DNA of 64,000 nucleotides from Massospora cicadina. Its lineage: Eukaryota > Entomophthoromycota > Entomophthoromycetes > Entomophthorales > Entomophthoraceae. Positions 1 to 9,691 of the stretch are shown one piece after another. The stretch covers positions 124,001 to 188,000 of the forward strand of contig JAKSZP010007881.1 in NCBI GenBank assembly GCA_022478985.1. The letters run 5' to 3'. The position numbers and the translations under genes are program-made. Every line of letters begins with the position of its first letter. Positions within the stretch are counted from its first letter, which is position 1. The notes under the pieces are model-generated. The model was not told where the DNA came from, searched no databases, and saw only the letters and a list, made by a program, of their open reading frames with translations.

Positions 1-125
1 GAGTTCCTGGCCTATCATATGCCGCGCATGGAGGTTTTCCAAGTTTTATCCTCCTTTCCCATTTTCTTCACTTCCCTAATTGGTGCGGTATTGTCCCCAG
101 GTTGGCCCACCTCAAATAAAATTTA
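1..125 (+). repeat. SINE family A, 3' part, cut by the window edge
   Basis: This is the 3' half of a short interspersed element whose complete copy lies at 1816-2102 on the other strand. It reads from the shared block GAGTTCCTGGCCTATCA to the A-rich tail CTCAAATAAAAT. The 5' half would lie to the left of the window. Together with the copy at 1816-2102 it forms an inverted pair about 1.7 kb apart, which imitates the terminal inverted repeats of a DNA transposon. Confidence 0.75.
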
Positions 126-1802
126 GAGGTCTAAACTAAGCAAAAATGCAAAAAAAACCTTTCCAAGACTTTTATATGAACAAAAACTGTAACTTTATGG
201 GTGAAAAGATACAATGGAAACATCATAACTTCCCATTCAGGCCAACATACATGATATTCTATGTGTGCACTAAAAATTTACATTTTCCACCAGTTTTTCA
301 CTATTGACTTGTAAATGAATGAAAAAATCAAAAATCCAGCTTCAAGGTGCATTTGAACCCCCTTTCACCCACCTATGTTTACATTTTAAAGCTCTGTAAT
401 CCATATATTTGTATGGGCATGGCACAAACAAATCACTTTGTTATTATAGATGATTGTTTTGGTAAAGGATACTTTAAAGACTTATAATAAAGCTTACACT
501 GTTATGAAAATGGTGAATTTCTTGACGTTTTTCAAAAAAAATCTCTGACATGGTGGTTGAAATTTCCTGAATTTTGGTTTGCTGAGCTGGTGAGTGTTTT
601 CAGCCATCTTGGGTAATTATTTAAATAAATTTCCAGGACAGGATTTTAGATTCAAATAAAATAAACTTACAAGGTATTTTTGAATACTACAAACTTAAAT
701 TTCATTTAAAGTTAGACTTAAGTATTTATACTTGTTTTTGTTGTGATAATGCAGAACTTTAATCTTTTAGAAACAGTGGAGAAACAATGGTAAATATGTA
801 TATAACACAAATAGTTTGGTCAGCATTATATTGGATATCCTAACACTATTTGACTACCTGAAAATGCTTTGATAACTGCTTTAATGACAAAGGTATAAAC
901 TATGTTTAGATTTAATCCCATTTAAAATATAGATCTAAGTTTTCTGTAGCAATTTTAAAAAGCCTTCTCATGAATCAAAATTGGATTAAATTTAAAATGG
1001 TATTAAAAACACAGGATTGGTTCATAAACTAATTTCAATAGCTTATGATCTACAAATTCAAAGTGATAATTATTCAAGGTGGGCTGCCCTGGGGATGATA
1101 CCACACTGAGTAATGGTGAAATTAGAAAATTGAAATTAATGAGTGTAAGACATTTGCCCTCCCAGCTGAATGATAATAATGTTTTAGGTCAAATTCAGCC
1201 AAAGAGGGGAAATATCAGCCATTTACAATTTTCTGATATTGTCAAGAATTCAGTTAATATAAAAAATATAAAAGTTAATGAAATTGGCCAAAAGTCCCTG
1301 GCCAATTCTTGGTGGAACCCCATTAATTGGGGAAACACCAGTTCAAAACCTGTATGGGCACTATTTATTAAATCAGCTTGTCAGATTACTCTGACCTCAC
1401 CATGAACCTTGGGAGAATCATTGAAAGGCACTCCCCTGACCCCAACAAAGTCCTCCAATGCACCTGCGCAGAGACCTCCCTCTTTTATAGGCTTGGTGGG
1501 GGTCCCCCAAGGTGCAATAAATTTCTCAGGTGGTGATTGGCTTAAAATTTATAAAAATGTTACCTCATGGGTATGTTTGGGCCAATCAGAATTCCTCTTC
1601 CTTCATTCTGCTACCCTGAATTGAGTTCCTGAGTTATGATATGTTCTTCTTGCATATTTCCTAACTTGGACTAATGTAGACTATTCCAAACATATTCCAA
1701 TATTCCCCCTTGACCCTTGAATTACTTTAAATACTAAATAGTTGGATGTCAAGGGTCATCGTTTTCCACCTTTATTGTGCTTATAATATAAATCTTAAAA
1801 AT
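126..1802. other. AT-rich stretch with an old LTR-like remnant (about 1075-1725)
   Basis: No gene is recognisable. The part from about 1075 to 1725 resembles, at low identity, the LTR of the gag-only element at 56984-57859: both have a block like CTTGG(C/T)(C/G)AATTCTTGGTGGAA followed by an AATTATTGG-like stretch and GATTACTCTGA. The two open frames of 108 and 71 codons here show no known domain and I do not treat them as genes. The first 900 bases are plain AT-rich sequence. Confidence 0.35.
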
Positions 1803-1815
1803 CCAATTTTTATTT

Positions 1816-2102
1816 TTATTTTATATTTTATTTGAGGTGGGCCAACCTGAAGACAATACTGCACCAATTAGGGAAGTGAAGAAAATGGGAAAGGAGGATA
1901 AAACCTGGAAAACCTCCATGCATGGTGTATGATAGGCCAGGAACTCCATGGACCACCTTTGCTATTTGCTATCTCAGTTTGGGGCATTGGTGCGCAAAAC
2001 TAACACAGTCAAAATTGTTTCCTACCTAAAGTCCATTACTGGGATCAAACTTGAGAGGCAGTGGTAGAGGGTCCATACTCTACCACTGGGGTATCCTCCC
2101 TC
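1816..2102 (-). repeat. SINE family A, full-length copy with 13-bp target duplication
   Basis: A 287-bp retroposon read on the minus strand. Its 5' head (2102 down to about 2030) looks tRNA-derived: an A-box-like stretch around CCAGTGGTAGAG and a B-box-like AGTTTGATCCC about 40 bases further on, the internal promoter layout of RNA polymerase III genes. The body runs through CCAAACTGAGATAGC and GAGTTCCTGGCC to an A-rich tail, CTCAAATAAAATATAAAAT. Both sides carry the same 13 bases, CCAATTTTTATTT (1803-1815 and 2103-2115), which marks a LINE-type target-primed insertion. Truncated relatives lie at 1-125 and 27781-27957. Confidence 0.85.
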
Positions 2103-2149
2103 CCAATTTTTATTTAGCGCTTTAATTATTTATTTAAATTTTTATAAAA

Positions 2150-2365
2150 TATTTGTGGAATCCAGCAGGCGGCAAGCACCAGCAATCAAGAATTGGCTGG
2201 ATTCCCACAATGAGAAAGGGGATAAGTCATGGTAAACTTCCATATATGATATTCTGATAAGCCAGGAACTCCATAGAGCATATTGACATTTGCTCTCTCA
2301 GTTTGGGGAATTGGTGCGCAATGCCAATACAGTCATAAATTGTCCCCTACCCAAATTCATCTACT
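2150..2365 (-). repeat. SINE related to family A, with a different 3' end
   Basis: Read on the minus strand, this copy shares the middle block of family A (TTGCGCACCAATTCCCCAAA, then GGAGTTCCTGGC) but ends in an unrelated 3' part around CCAGCCAATTCTTGATTGCT before an A/T-rich tail. The 5' head is present only from a B-box-like GAATTCTCAGTAG. Sharing of a core by SINEs with different tails is common where they use different LINE partners. The ends are approximate and I see no clear target duplication. Confidence 0.55.
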
Positions 2366-2832
2366 GAGAATTCAAAGTAATACCAAGTGTGAAAACTTTA
2401 ATGTTGTGCATTGATTTTGGCCATTATAGATCTTTATATCTTGAGTTTAGTTCACATAATGTACCTGTTTATTGACAGTTTTTAAATAACAGAAATAGTA
2501 TACTGACGATTTTAACATGAATAAGTTTGACATAAATGAGATAGGTAAAAGATATAACATGTATCAAAGATCTTAATAAGTGAAATACTTTATATGACAC
2601 AGATAGTATATTTTTTCATATTTCAATTCTAATATTCTAATTTAGGTTAGAAGGTAAAGACAATAGTTTCAATATCTAAAGTTTTTACTCTTATAAGGCA
2701 AATAAATTGCTAGATTTAAAGATGAGCACGAAATAGTGGCATTTGGGAAGCTAATGTCTAAAACGTATTTTATGGGATATAAAATTGGTATTTATTACAT
2801 ATTTATTATATTATATCTTCTTGAAAAGTCAA
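2366..2832. other. No recognised feature
   Basis: AT-rich sequence between the SINEs and the tRNA gene. No open frame, repeat partner within the window or RNA structure was recognised. Confidence 0.5.
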
Positions 2833-2905
2833 GCCTCTTTGGCTCAGTTGGCAGAGCGTCCCCCTAGTAAGGGGAAGGTCAGTGGTTCGATTCCGCTAAG
2901 AGGCA
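2833..2905 (+). tRNA. tRNA-Thr (anticodon AGT)
   Basis: A complete cloverleaf without intron. The acceptor strands GCCTCTT (2833-2839) and AAGAGGC (2898-2904) pair over seven bases, with A2905 as discriminator. The D stem is GCTC/GAGC (2842-2845, 2854-2857). The anticodon stem TCCCC/GGGGA closes the seven-base loop CTAGTAA, which puts AGT at 2866-2868. The T arm is AGTGG-TTCGATT-CCGCT. A run of six T (2915-2920) ten bases downstream is a normal RNA polymerase III terminator. It carries threonine to ACU/ACC codons, with A34 presumably edited to inosine. All stems are intact, so it is probably functional despite lying among repeats. Confidence 0.95.
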
Positions 2906-2914
2906 TAAAACATA

Positions 2915-2920
2915 TTTTTT
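2915..2920 (+). terminator. RNA polymerase III T-run of the tRNA-Thr gene
   Basis: Six consecutive T ten bases after the discriminator base of the tRNA gene; the usual length and spacing of a pol III terminator. Confidence 0.8.
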
Positions 2921-3152
2921 ACATATATGTAAAAACTTTAAGATCTAACTATTTAAAGTTATATAAAAACTAATGGAATACCCTGCTTCGCTAAGGTGTT
3001 TATAACTAACCAGATGTTTATAAATTAGTTTTTATATTGGTAGATAGCTATTACTAGGTTCATAAACTATTAAACTTAACAAATATTCCAACCTCCAACC
3101 ATTTAGCCAAAATAAATTAAGCCTGCTAAATTAACTAAACCATTAATCACTT

Positions 3153-3197
3153 ACCTGAAACTATTTTTTTAGTACTAGATGGTCACCTGAAACTATT
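3153..3197 (-). repeat. Ultrashort retroposon-like insertion with 13-bp duplication
   Basis: The 19 bases TTTTTAGTACTAGATGGTC (3166-3184) interrupt the Helitron sequence and are flanked by two copies of ACCTGAAACTATT (3153-3165 and 3185-3197). Read on the minus strand the insert is GACCATCTAGTACTA followed by an A-tail. The same insert with other duplications occurs at 10024, 22073 and 29443. Confidence 0.85.
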
Positions 3198-4897
3198 GAG
3201 CTCAATCAAATCAACCAAAAAACGAACCACCACTCAGAAAACTAATTGTTAAACTTACAAAACAGCTAAAAACTACACACACTTATCAAAACCTATGAAA
3301 CTATCGAATAAAATTGATATGAAATTCTCAGCCTAAGTTTCTATATAATTACTGTTAAAAAATATATATTTTAGATCCTATATAAAAACATTATTAAAAT
3401 TTATATGGTTTTATCAAAAACTAGCGGAGCTGCTTCGTTACTTGAGTTTATTTCTTTCCAGACAATTTGAACTAATTAATTTAGGGTTTATATTATAGAT
3501 TAGAACTTACCCTGGTATTATTAGTAAACACAGACAATTACAATGATTTATGCTGAAATCAAAATTAATAAAGATACCAAGAAATTACCAAGTAAGTGAA
3601 AAAACACCTTAAAAGATATTTATAACCATTTCAGATGGCTACAGATCATCATAGTAGAAACAAACATTTAGTGAAAATAAGTTTAACCATCAAAAAAGCT
3701 TATCTTGAAAAGATACAGATTAAATCAAATATCAGATGATCTTACTGGAAATAATCTTGTAATAGTTTTAATGAATTAATAGATACATATAGTAAAAAAT
3801 AAATTAAACTACTAAAAAGCTTATCTTAAACTGTTTTCAATAACACATTTCAAATTTAGAATGTTGTGCTGGGATCAAATATCTAATAAGACTATTTGTC
3901 ATAAAAATAGCATAAGAAGTTTAGATCAGCCTTCTAGTTGGGATGTGTAAGTACCCAAAAAGCAAGCCAGAATGCCAGTGGCATTGTCACTCAAATGATA
4001 TTATATGGCATGAAAAATTGGGCAACAATGACTTGTTGATGTGCAATGAGCATGAAAAGAAACCTGGCAATGAAACAAACAGATACAACCCCAGACACTA
4101 CAGGCCTTGCTGCTGGGGGTTGTACTACTGGATAACTGCTTTGGGATCTCCAGTGGAAGGGATCATCACCAAAGCAGAGGCAAGGGGGCGGATACTTGCT
4201 TGAAGGTGAGATATGTGAGGCTACATAATTCTGATATTCTGATAGCAGATAGCTTCAATAATGGGATTAATTTCTCAGAAATCTCTTACATGATGGATCC
4301 AGTTACTATGGTGGGAGCAATTGTGATTATCAAAACTGGTAAAGCCCATCCAGTATAGGAGCTTATGGGCCACCAAGTTAGTGCTATCAGGACTTTGGTA
4401 AAAAGAATTGAAGTAAATAAAAAATTAAGGTGCTAGTGGGAATTTTATTTGAAAATAAAAGTTTAAGAATTGACCAACGATTTTATCAGTGTGACATGAC
4501 TGATTAAAGAGTGTTTGATTAGGGTCAGCTTGTCAAAGCAGGGATTGGGGCCCTCAAATTTGACATAACCTGGCAAATTTTTGGGGGAGGGGGAAATGAT
4601 TCTAATCTGAACCAACATTGAAGGATTTGGTGGCAAGCTGAGTTACTATCAGTCTATCCACAAATGCCTTACCTGAGCCTCTACTGCATTTACATTAGTT
4701 AGCATGATGGCATCTGGCCCAATGGGTAATGGAAATTCCCCAGGGCTACCCCATATAGTGGTGATCCCAAAGGGTTGGGAATAGGTTCAGAATGGCCAAC
4801 CCAACCATGCCTGGTTGCTGGGGCATCTGTTTAGCCAAATGGGTTCCATTGAGCACCAATCCCAATTTTTAAGATAAGGGTTTTGAACTATCATGGC

Positions 4898-5966
4898 AGT
4901 CAGAATTTTAACCAGATGGAATCCTCCAATGATTTATCATTATTTGGGGTTAAATGGCCAATACTGGCAGAATGGCTCATTGACTGAATTTTATGGTATA
5001 TGATGTGATTGCTAGGTAGTTACTCCCCAAATTGGGTTGATCCAAATCCAAGTATTCCACTGAGTTTGGAAGAAGTTCAAGTGAGGCAAATTGGTGGCCT
5101 AAAATTAGTATAAGGATCACCATAAACTAATAAGCCAATAATGATCTTATTGGTATTAGTCAGCAGAATCAGTGTTTGACACCAACTGCCATTAATGGAC
5201 TGTTGTGGGATTTCTGGCAAAAAGCTGATGTTTTCACTTCAATCATCCATCTAAAGTTTGCTGCCTGCACTATTTATTCAATGTCAGAAGATCTGATAAC
5301 TATAAGTTTGAGATGGCTAAGGTTGTTTCTGGCACCTCATTTATTATAATCAATTATCACCTGAATAAGGCAATTCCTAATCAATTGACTGAGATAAGTC
5401 AAGAAGAGATGTCAGTGAGATGCCAATATATTCTGAGTCAAAGTGAGCAACCAATGTTATTTCCGGTGCATTATTATCAACTCAAAGGTCAAATCCAAAT
5501 CTGACATTTATATAGATTAATATTGTATATATGGCTCACCGGCAACTTAAGGTCAAGGATGAGCCAAAACTAATTCAAACATCAGGAAGGATGAGGTGAG
5601 AGGGTCAACATTAGGGAAGAGAATAGTGCATTAGAAGAAGAAGAAGAGATGATTGGCTGAAAGAACCAGCAGAAGAGCTGATAGGTTGGCAGTGGGTGCA
5701 GTAGCCCTGTTTTAAATAGTATGAATACCTGGCGCTTCTCTTTCAATAAATATCTCCCTTTGCCCATTATCTTTTATAATTTAAGTTTATATTTATTTTG
5801 TTGCTTAGGGAATGAGGCTGGGGGATCCCCAAATGGCGTGGGTGACATGCCAAGGGGTTAGCAAGCGCTGCTGGCCCCATCACTTAAGGTGAAATAGCAA
5901 GGGCTGACCAGTCTTCATACTGATTGGCCTGCCAACTAGCAGAGCCCATAGTCGAATTTTTTGACA
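4898..5966 (+). mobile_element. Solo LTR of the TGTCAG family
   Basis: It begins with GTCAGAATTTTAACCAGATG (first base of the usual TGTCAG altered to A) and ends TTTTTTGACA, like the LTRs at 13603-14627 and 14819-15845, and has about the same length. The promoter and poly(A) region are visible: a TATA-like stretch before CCTGGCGCTTC and AATAAATATCTCCC (about 5747). Flanks ATGGC (4893-4897) and GTGAC (5967-5971) agree at three of five bases, with the two differences being A/G changes, so they may be a decayed target duplication. Confidence 0.8.
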
Positions 5967-6289
5967 GTGACAGTCCCCAATGTTGATACCTGCTCATTGG
6001 AGATTGTCCTCAACAATTTTGAGGGAGTTTGGCATCAGCAATCATACTGCTCAATGGCTTGATGCTATTGGTGATTTTGACTGAGTATTTATTTGTTCCT
6101 TTCTGACTATTAGTATCTCACCCATTGGGCTTTATTCTTATTGATTTCAAAATATTGGCTTTGGTTCTGAGGATTCAGTGCCATCAATTTTATAAAGTCC
6201 CTCCGCTCATGGGAAAGATGGTTACTGATGATGTCTGCACAGATTTCCTCAATTCAGAAAACTATTTTGGCAGAGGCAAGTTCAGGAAC

Positions 6290-6780
6290 TGTCAGGCCAC
6301 CAGGGAAGAATCATTGGTGGCGCATTTATCTGAAGGCAGGGCTTCAAAGCTTGCAGCCTTGGACAAGACGTTATTCATTAGAATAAAGTAAGATAAAGTA
6401 ATTAAGATATTCTGCTGAGATGTACTTTATTTAAAGTAATCAAGCACTATTTATAGTGCTTCAAAATGTAAGGATATGAGTAGGGATTGTAAGGATATGA
6501 ATAGGGATTGTAAGGGTAGTGTCATGGGACCTGTAGGAAAGTCCCAATACTGGGATAGGTGGTATTAGATAAAAGTGTGGATTAATATTAGATAAAAACT
6601 TGGAAATTAAATATTCCCCAAATTTAGCATAATTCAGGAAAAAGCCCCAAATATGGTATTCCAGTTAAATTGAGCTCCATTCTCAAAATTATTAGGCCAT
6701 TTGGGAATTGGGCCCTTTGGATTAATATATCAACCTTCCCCTGAACAAAGCTTTCACCTAATCCAGGGAGAATCCTGAAA
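6290..6780 (-). repeat. 3' LTR of the RFC1-carrying element
   Basis: Direct repeat of 9029-9518, differing mainly by transitions. It contains the near-palindrome AGCACTATTTATAGTGCT (6443-6460), which on the minus strand supplies a TATAAATAG box. Confidence 0.85.
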
Positions 6781-6781
6781 A

Positions 6782-7881
6782 CGCCCTCACCAAGCCTTGT
6801 CCTAGGGGAGTAAGTTGTGACCTGAGGGTTAAGGTATATGGAGGACTTAAGCTCAGGGGTGTACAGAGCCTCATTCTTGATGTGGACCAGGTTAGTAATG
6901 CTGGTGCAAGAGTTGTGGAAGTAGCGGTAGGCCTTGGCTTGTTGCTCAGCAACCTTAAAGTGGTAGGACTCATACTTGGAATGGCTTAGGTAGAAAATAA
7001 AGTCAAACTCTTTTATGGCGATGCTAATGTCAGCCTGCAGAATGCAATTGTCAGCTTCACTAAGTAGCTCCAGGTGGTGGAGTGCAGCCTGGGCAGGGTC
7101 TGCATGACCACCAAGCTTGCAGGGGTGACACTGCACATAATTCTTCTGAAGCTTAAGTGGTGCAATCTGAAAGTTATGGAAATAGAACTCAATACAGTCA
7201 GCCAGGGTGTGGTTCCCATGAGCTGCAGCATTCAAGTATTTTTTAACAATCTTAGAGGGATCCAAGATGATATTCTTTTGTAGCTGAGTTGCATAGTTTT
7301 CCCCTTGTTGTAGCTCATGGTTGCGTTGGACAGGCGCCACATGAATAACAGGTTGATGACCTGGCGAATATCACTGCTGGACATCTCAAAGAGCTTTTCA
7401 ATGATGTCATTTGAGAGTAAGAGGCCCTCCTTTTAGCAATCATCTTAAACCTAGGCCTAACCAAGGCTATCATTGGCCTTCAGAATTTCAGATTGATACA
7501 GTGGAAAGCCAGCAATCAGACCTTGGGGGACATGCAATTGTTACAAATACAGATGATGGGCACTTGGGTGCACTTGATGTACTTGATGATTTTTGAAACC
7601 TCACCACAGTCACCACCTGACATGCTGTCACTCTCAATCATCACGCAAACTTGCCCAGGTGAGCTACTTGTTTGGGAAGTGCAATTTTTAGTTTCAAAGA
7701 CATTCTTGGGTGTAACACATTTACAAATGGCACACATTAACTCTTTCATGGAATGGCTGGCATTAGTATCAGAGGTAACTCCATCTGGCTCCTTAAGCTT
7801 CATTTTGTTGGGGCCCTTGTTTTTGTTGGGATCAGCACTATCCCAATCTGAGAGCAGAACCAGGTAATCTTTTTTTAGCAC
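6782..7881 (-). pseudogene. RFC1: Captured, decayed fragment of replication factor C large subunit
   Basis: RFC1 is the large subunit of the clamp loader that places PCNA on DNA in the nucleus. Read on the minus strand, 7881-7516 gives a degenerate Walker B region (VMIESDSMSGGD, where the family has D-E after the hydrophobic run) and a clear sensor-1 segment, VPIICICNNCMSPK. After a frame change, about 7440-7320 reads SSDIRQVINLLFMWRLSN, the lid region of the AAA+ module. From 7250 to 6900 it reads ADCIEFYFHNFQIAPL then QKNYVQCHPCKLGG and HHLELLSEAD, typical of the RFC1 C-terminal domain. The ATP-binding P-loop and the N-terminal BRCT domain were not found. Frameshifts, stops and three short insertions (7870-7993) make it non-functional. 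No intron-like gap is seen, which fits capture of spliced RNA. Confidence 0.85.
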
Positions 7882-7993
7882 TAGGTGGTCCCAACCTAAA
7901 GGGGGCGGAACCAGGTAATCTTTTTTTAGTACTAGATGGTACTATCCCAATCTGAGAGCAGAAACAGGTAATCTTTTTTTAGCACTAGGTGGT
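7870..7993 (-). repeat. Cluster of three ultrashort AGYACTAGRTGGT inserts
   Basis: Three copies of TTTTTTTAGYACTAGRTGGT occur at 7870-7889, 7921-7940 and 7974-7993. Each follows a CAGGTAATC. The segments between them alternate: one starts CCCAACCTAAAGGGGG (and recurs after the third copy as ACCAACCTAAAGGGGG), the other repeats the sequence that precedes the first copy, ACTATCCCAATCTGAGAGCA. The order is therefore B-insert-A-insert-B-insert-A. Two copies carry GC and GGT where the others have GT and GAT. Confidence 0.8.
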
Positions 7994-8466
7994 ACCAACC
8001 TAAAGGGGGTGGAACCAGGTAATCTTGATACTTTATTTTAGTAATATCTGGTCCAATTTTTGGATGGGAGCCATTAAAGTCAACAGTGTTAGAATTGCTG
8101 GAAAGGATTCATTGAGCTTGTCATCAATTGTGCAAAGGTAAGTCCCAGGTATTTTATCTGGCGTTTTTAGCACATCATCACACTGATTATTTTCAAGGCT
8201 TCCAGAAGATTCTTGAGGCTTGCTACCTCCTTTGAGTTTGGAAGCTAGTTCTCAACTTGTCCCAATTTTATTAATTTGGTGTTGTTGATGCTCACTGGCA
8301 AAATTTTATTTGTTGCTCAGCACTTTTGGGTTTAAATTGGTTTTAAGCTTTGTTTCCACTTTCTGCTCTGAAACAGTAGAGTGGGAAATGACATTGAGAG
8401 GTGGATTTAATTTTTATTATCTAAATAAATATTATTTTTAGTATCAAAATCATTTTTTGTTAGATT

Positions 8467-8715
8467 CTAAGCATTCCAATTTGTTTGATCTTTGCTCTTT
8501 GACTGGAGGATAAGCATCAATTTGGTCAGCTTCTTTTTATAGTGCTTCACTTTAGAGAGAAATTTAAAGAGTTTCTCCTCATATTGGGAAACCCATCCTA
8601 TAGGCCAGTAGTCATTTCTCTGTGTTATATTTTCCCAAGTGTCTCTTTGGTCGTTGTCCCATTCTTCCTTACTATATTTTGCTTCCTGCATATAATAAAG
8701 TATTTCCTTTTTCAA
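8467..8715 (-). other. Lysine-rich frame in the RFC1-carrying element
   Basis: An 82-codon frame, in the element's own direction and upstream of the RFC1 part, rich in Lys, Glu and Gln and likely to form helices. It could be a remnant of gag or of the N-terminal part of RFC1; no motif decides. I do not claim that it is expressed. Confidence 0.25.
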
Positions 8716-9028
8716 TCTCTTAACTTTATGATGTTGCTATATTTCTCTTTGACATCTGTTTCAATTATTTCAGGCATATACAATAAATTGAGTAAGGGCT
8801 TGAGTTGGCCTGGTGTTTTGAAGTGTATATGATCTTCTTCTCTAGGGATGTAAAGCTCTTCTTGGTAAAATCACTTCCCACAGTTACTGCATCTTGGCCA
8901 TTCCAGTATAGGTATGCCAAAAGATCAGGTCTGGAGTACATACTGGCGATTGATAACTATTATTGTCCAAGGTTGAGGCTATATCCTCATGGTGCAACTC
9001 AGAAGCAACCTGGCATAAAGCACCATTT

Positions 9029-9518
9029 TGTCAGGCCACCAGGGAGGAATCATTGGTGGCGCAGTTATCTGAAGGCAGAGCTTCAAAGCTTGCAGCCTTG
9101 GATGTGATGTTCTCCATTAGAATAAAGTAAGATAAAGTAGATAAGATATTCTGCTGAGATGTACTTTATTTAAAGTAATCAAGCACTATTTATAGTGCTT
9201 CAAAATGTAAGGATATGAGTAGGGATTGTAAGGATAGGAATAAGGATTTTAAGTGTAGTTTCATGGGACTTGTAGGAAAGTCCCAATACTGGGATAGGTG
9301 GGAATATATAAAAGTGTGGATTAAGATTAGATAACAACTTGGAAATTAAATATTCCCCAAATTTAGCATAATTCAGGTAAAGCCCCAAATTTGGTATTCT
9401 AGTTAAGTTGAACTCCATTCTCAAAATTATTAGGCCATTTGGGAATTGAGCCCTTTAGATTAATATATTAACCTTCCCCTGGACAAGGCTTTCACCTAAT
9501 CCAGGGAGAATCCTGACA
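9029..9518 (-). repeat. 5' LTR of the RFC1-carrying element
   Basis: Partner of 6290-6780. It starts TGTCAGG and ends CCTGACA on the plus strand and holds the same near-palindromic TATA region (9182-9199). On the minus strand the primer-site-like TGGTGCTTTATGCCAGG begins three bases beyond the LTR end (9025 leftward). Confidence 0.85.
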
Positions 9519-9691
9519 AACTGTAAGAGGAATCTTCAGAGGGAGTGCTGTTACTCAGCGCTCATCTACCACATGGGTGAGGTTGCCCTGGGTGACAAGT
9601 GATACAGCAGCCCTCTTTAGACCCTTCTTCTTTGAAAATGGGAAAATTGCCCAATCCATGCAAAGAGGACATTCCCTAGACTTACACTATT

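Larger units (their letters stand above)
6290..9518 (-). mobile_element. LTR element carrying captured RFC1 sequence
   Basis: Two direct repeats of about 490 bp (6290-6780 and 9029-9518) start TGTCAGG and end CCTGACA (the left copy reads CCTGAAA), a 7-bp inverted repeat typical of LTR ends. They frame 2.25 kb with no pol domain. Instead the internal part contains coding sequence of replication factor C subunit 1 on the minus strand. Minus orientation of the element is supported by TATAAATAG on that strand inside both LTRs and by a primer-site-like TGGTGC three bases inside the right LTR (9023-9025 leftward). The flanks share only AAC, so the target duplication is uncertain. A solo LTR of the same family lies at 48019-48758. 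Confidence 0.85.
3897..9686 (-). mobile_element. Chromovirus-1 family solo LTR, minus orientation, with two nested insertions
   Basis: The left end TGTCATAAAAATAGC and right end CCCTAGACTTACA match, in reverse, the 3' and 5' ends of the LTRs at 11762 and 19663. The flanks are identical: CTATT at 3892-3896 and 9687-9691, a perfect 5-bp target duplication. Without the insertions at 4898-5966 and 6290-9518 about 1.5 kb of LTR remains (3897-4897, 5967-6289, 9519-9686). No internal region is left, so this is a solo LTR made by LTR-LTR recombination. It contains a block (about 3943-4200) that also occurs near the left end of the solo LTR at 41191. Confidence 0.85.

Noticed and set aside
1..2102. 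Apparent terminal inverted repeats of a DNA transposon (1-125 against 1838-1965)
   Set aside because: The right copy is a complete SINE with its own 13-bp target duplication and tRNA-like head, so the inverted pair is two SINEs in opposite directions.
3163..3184. AGTACTAGATGG inserts as fragments of 5S rRNA (TTAGTACTTGGATGGG)
   Set aside because: The similarity is short and the A-tail lies on the strand opposite to the 5S sense strand; not enough to claim origin.
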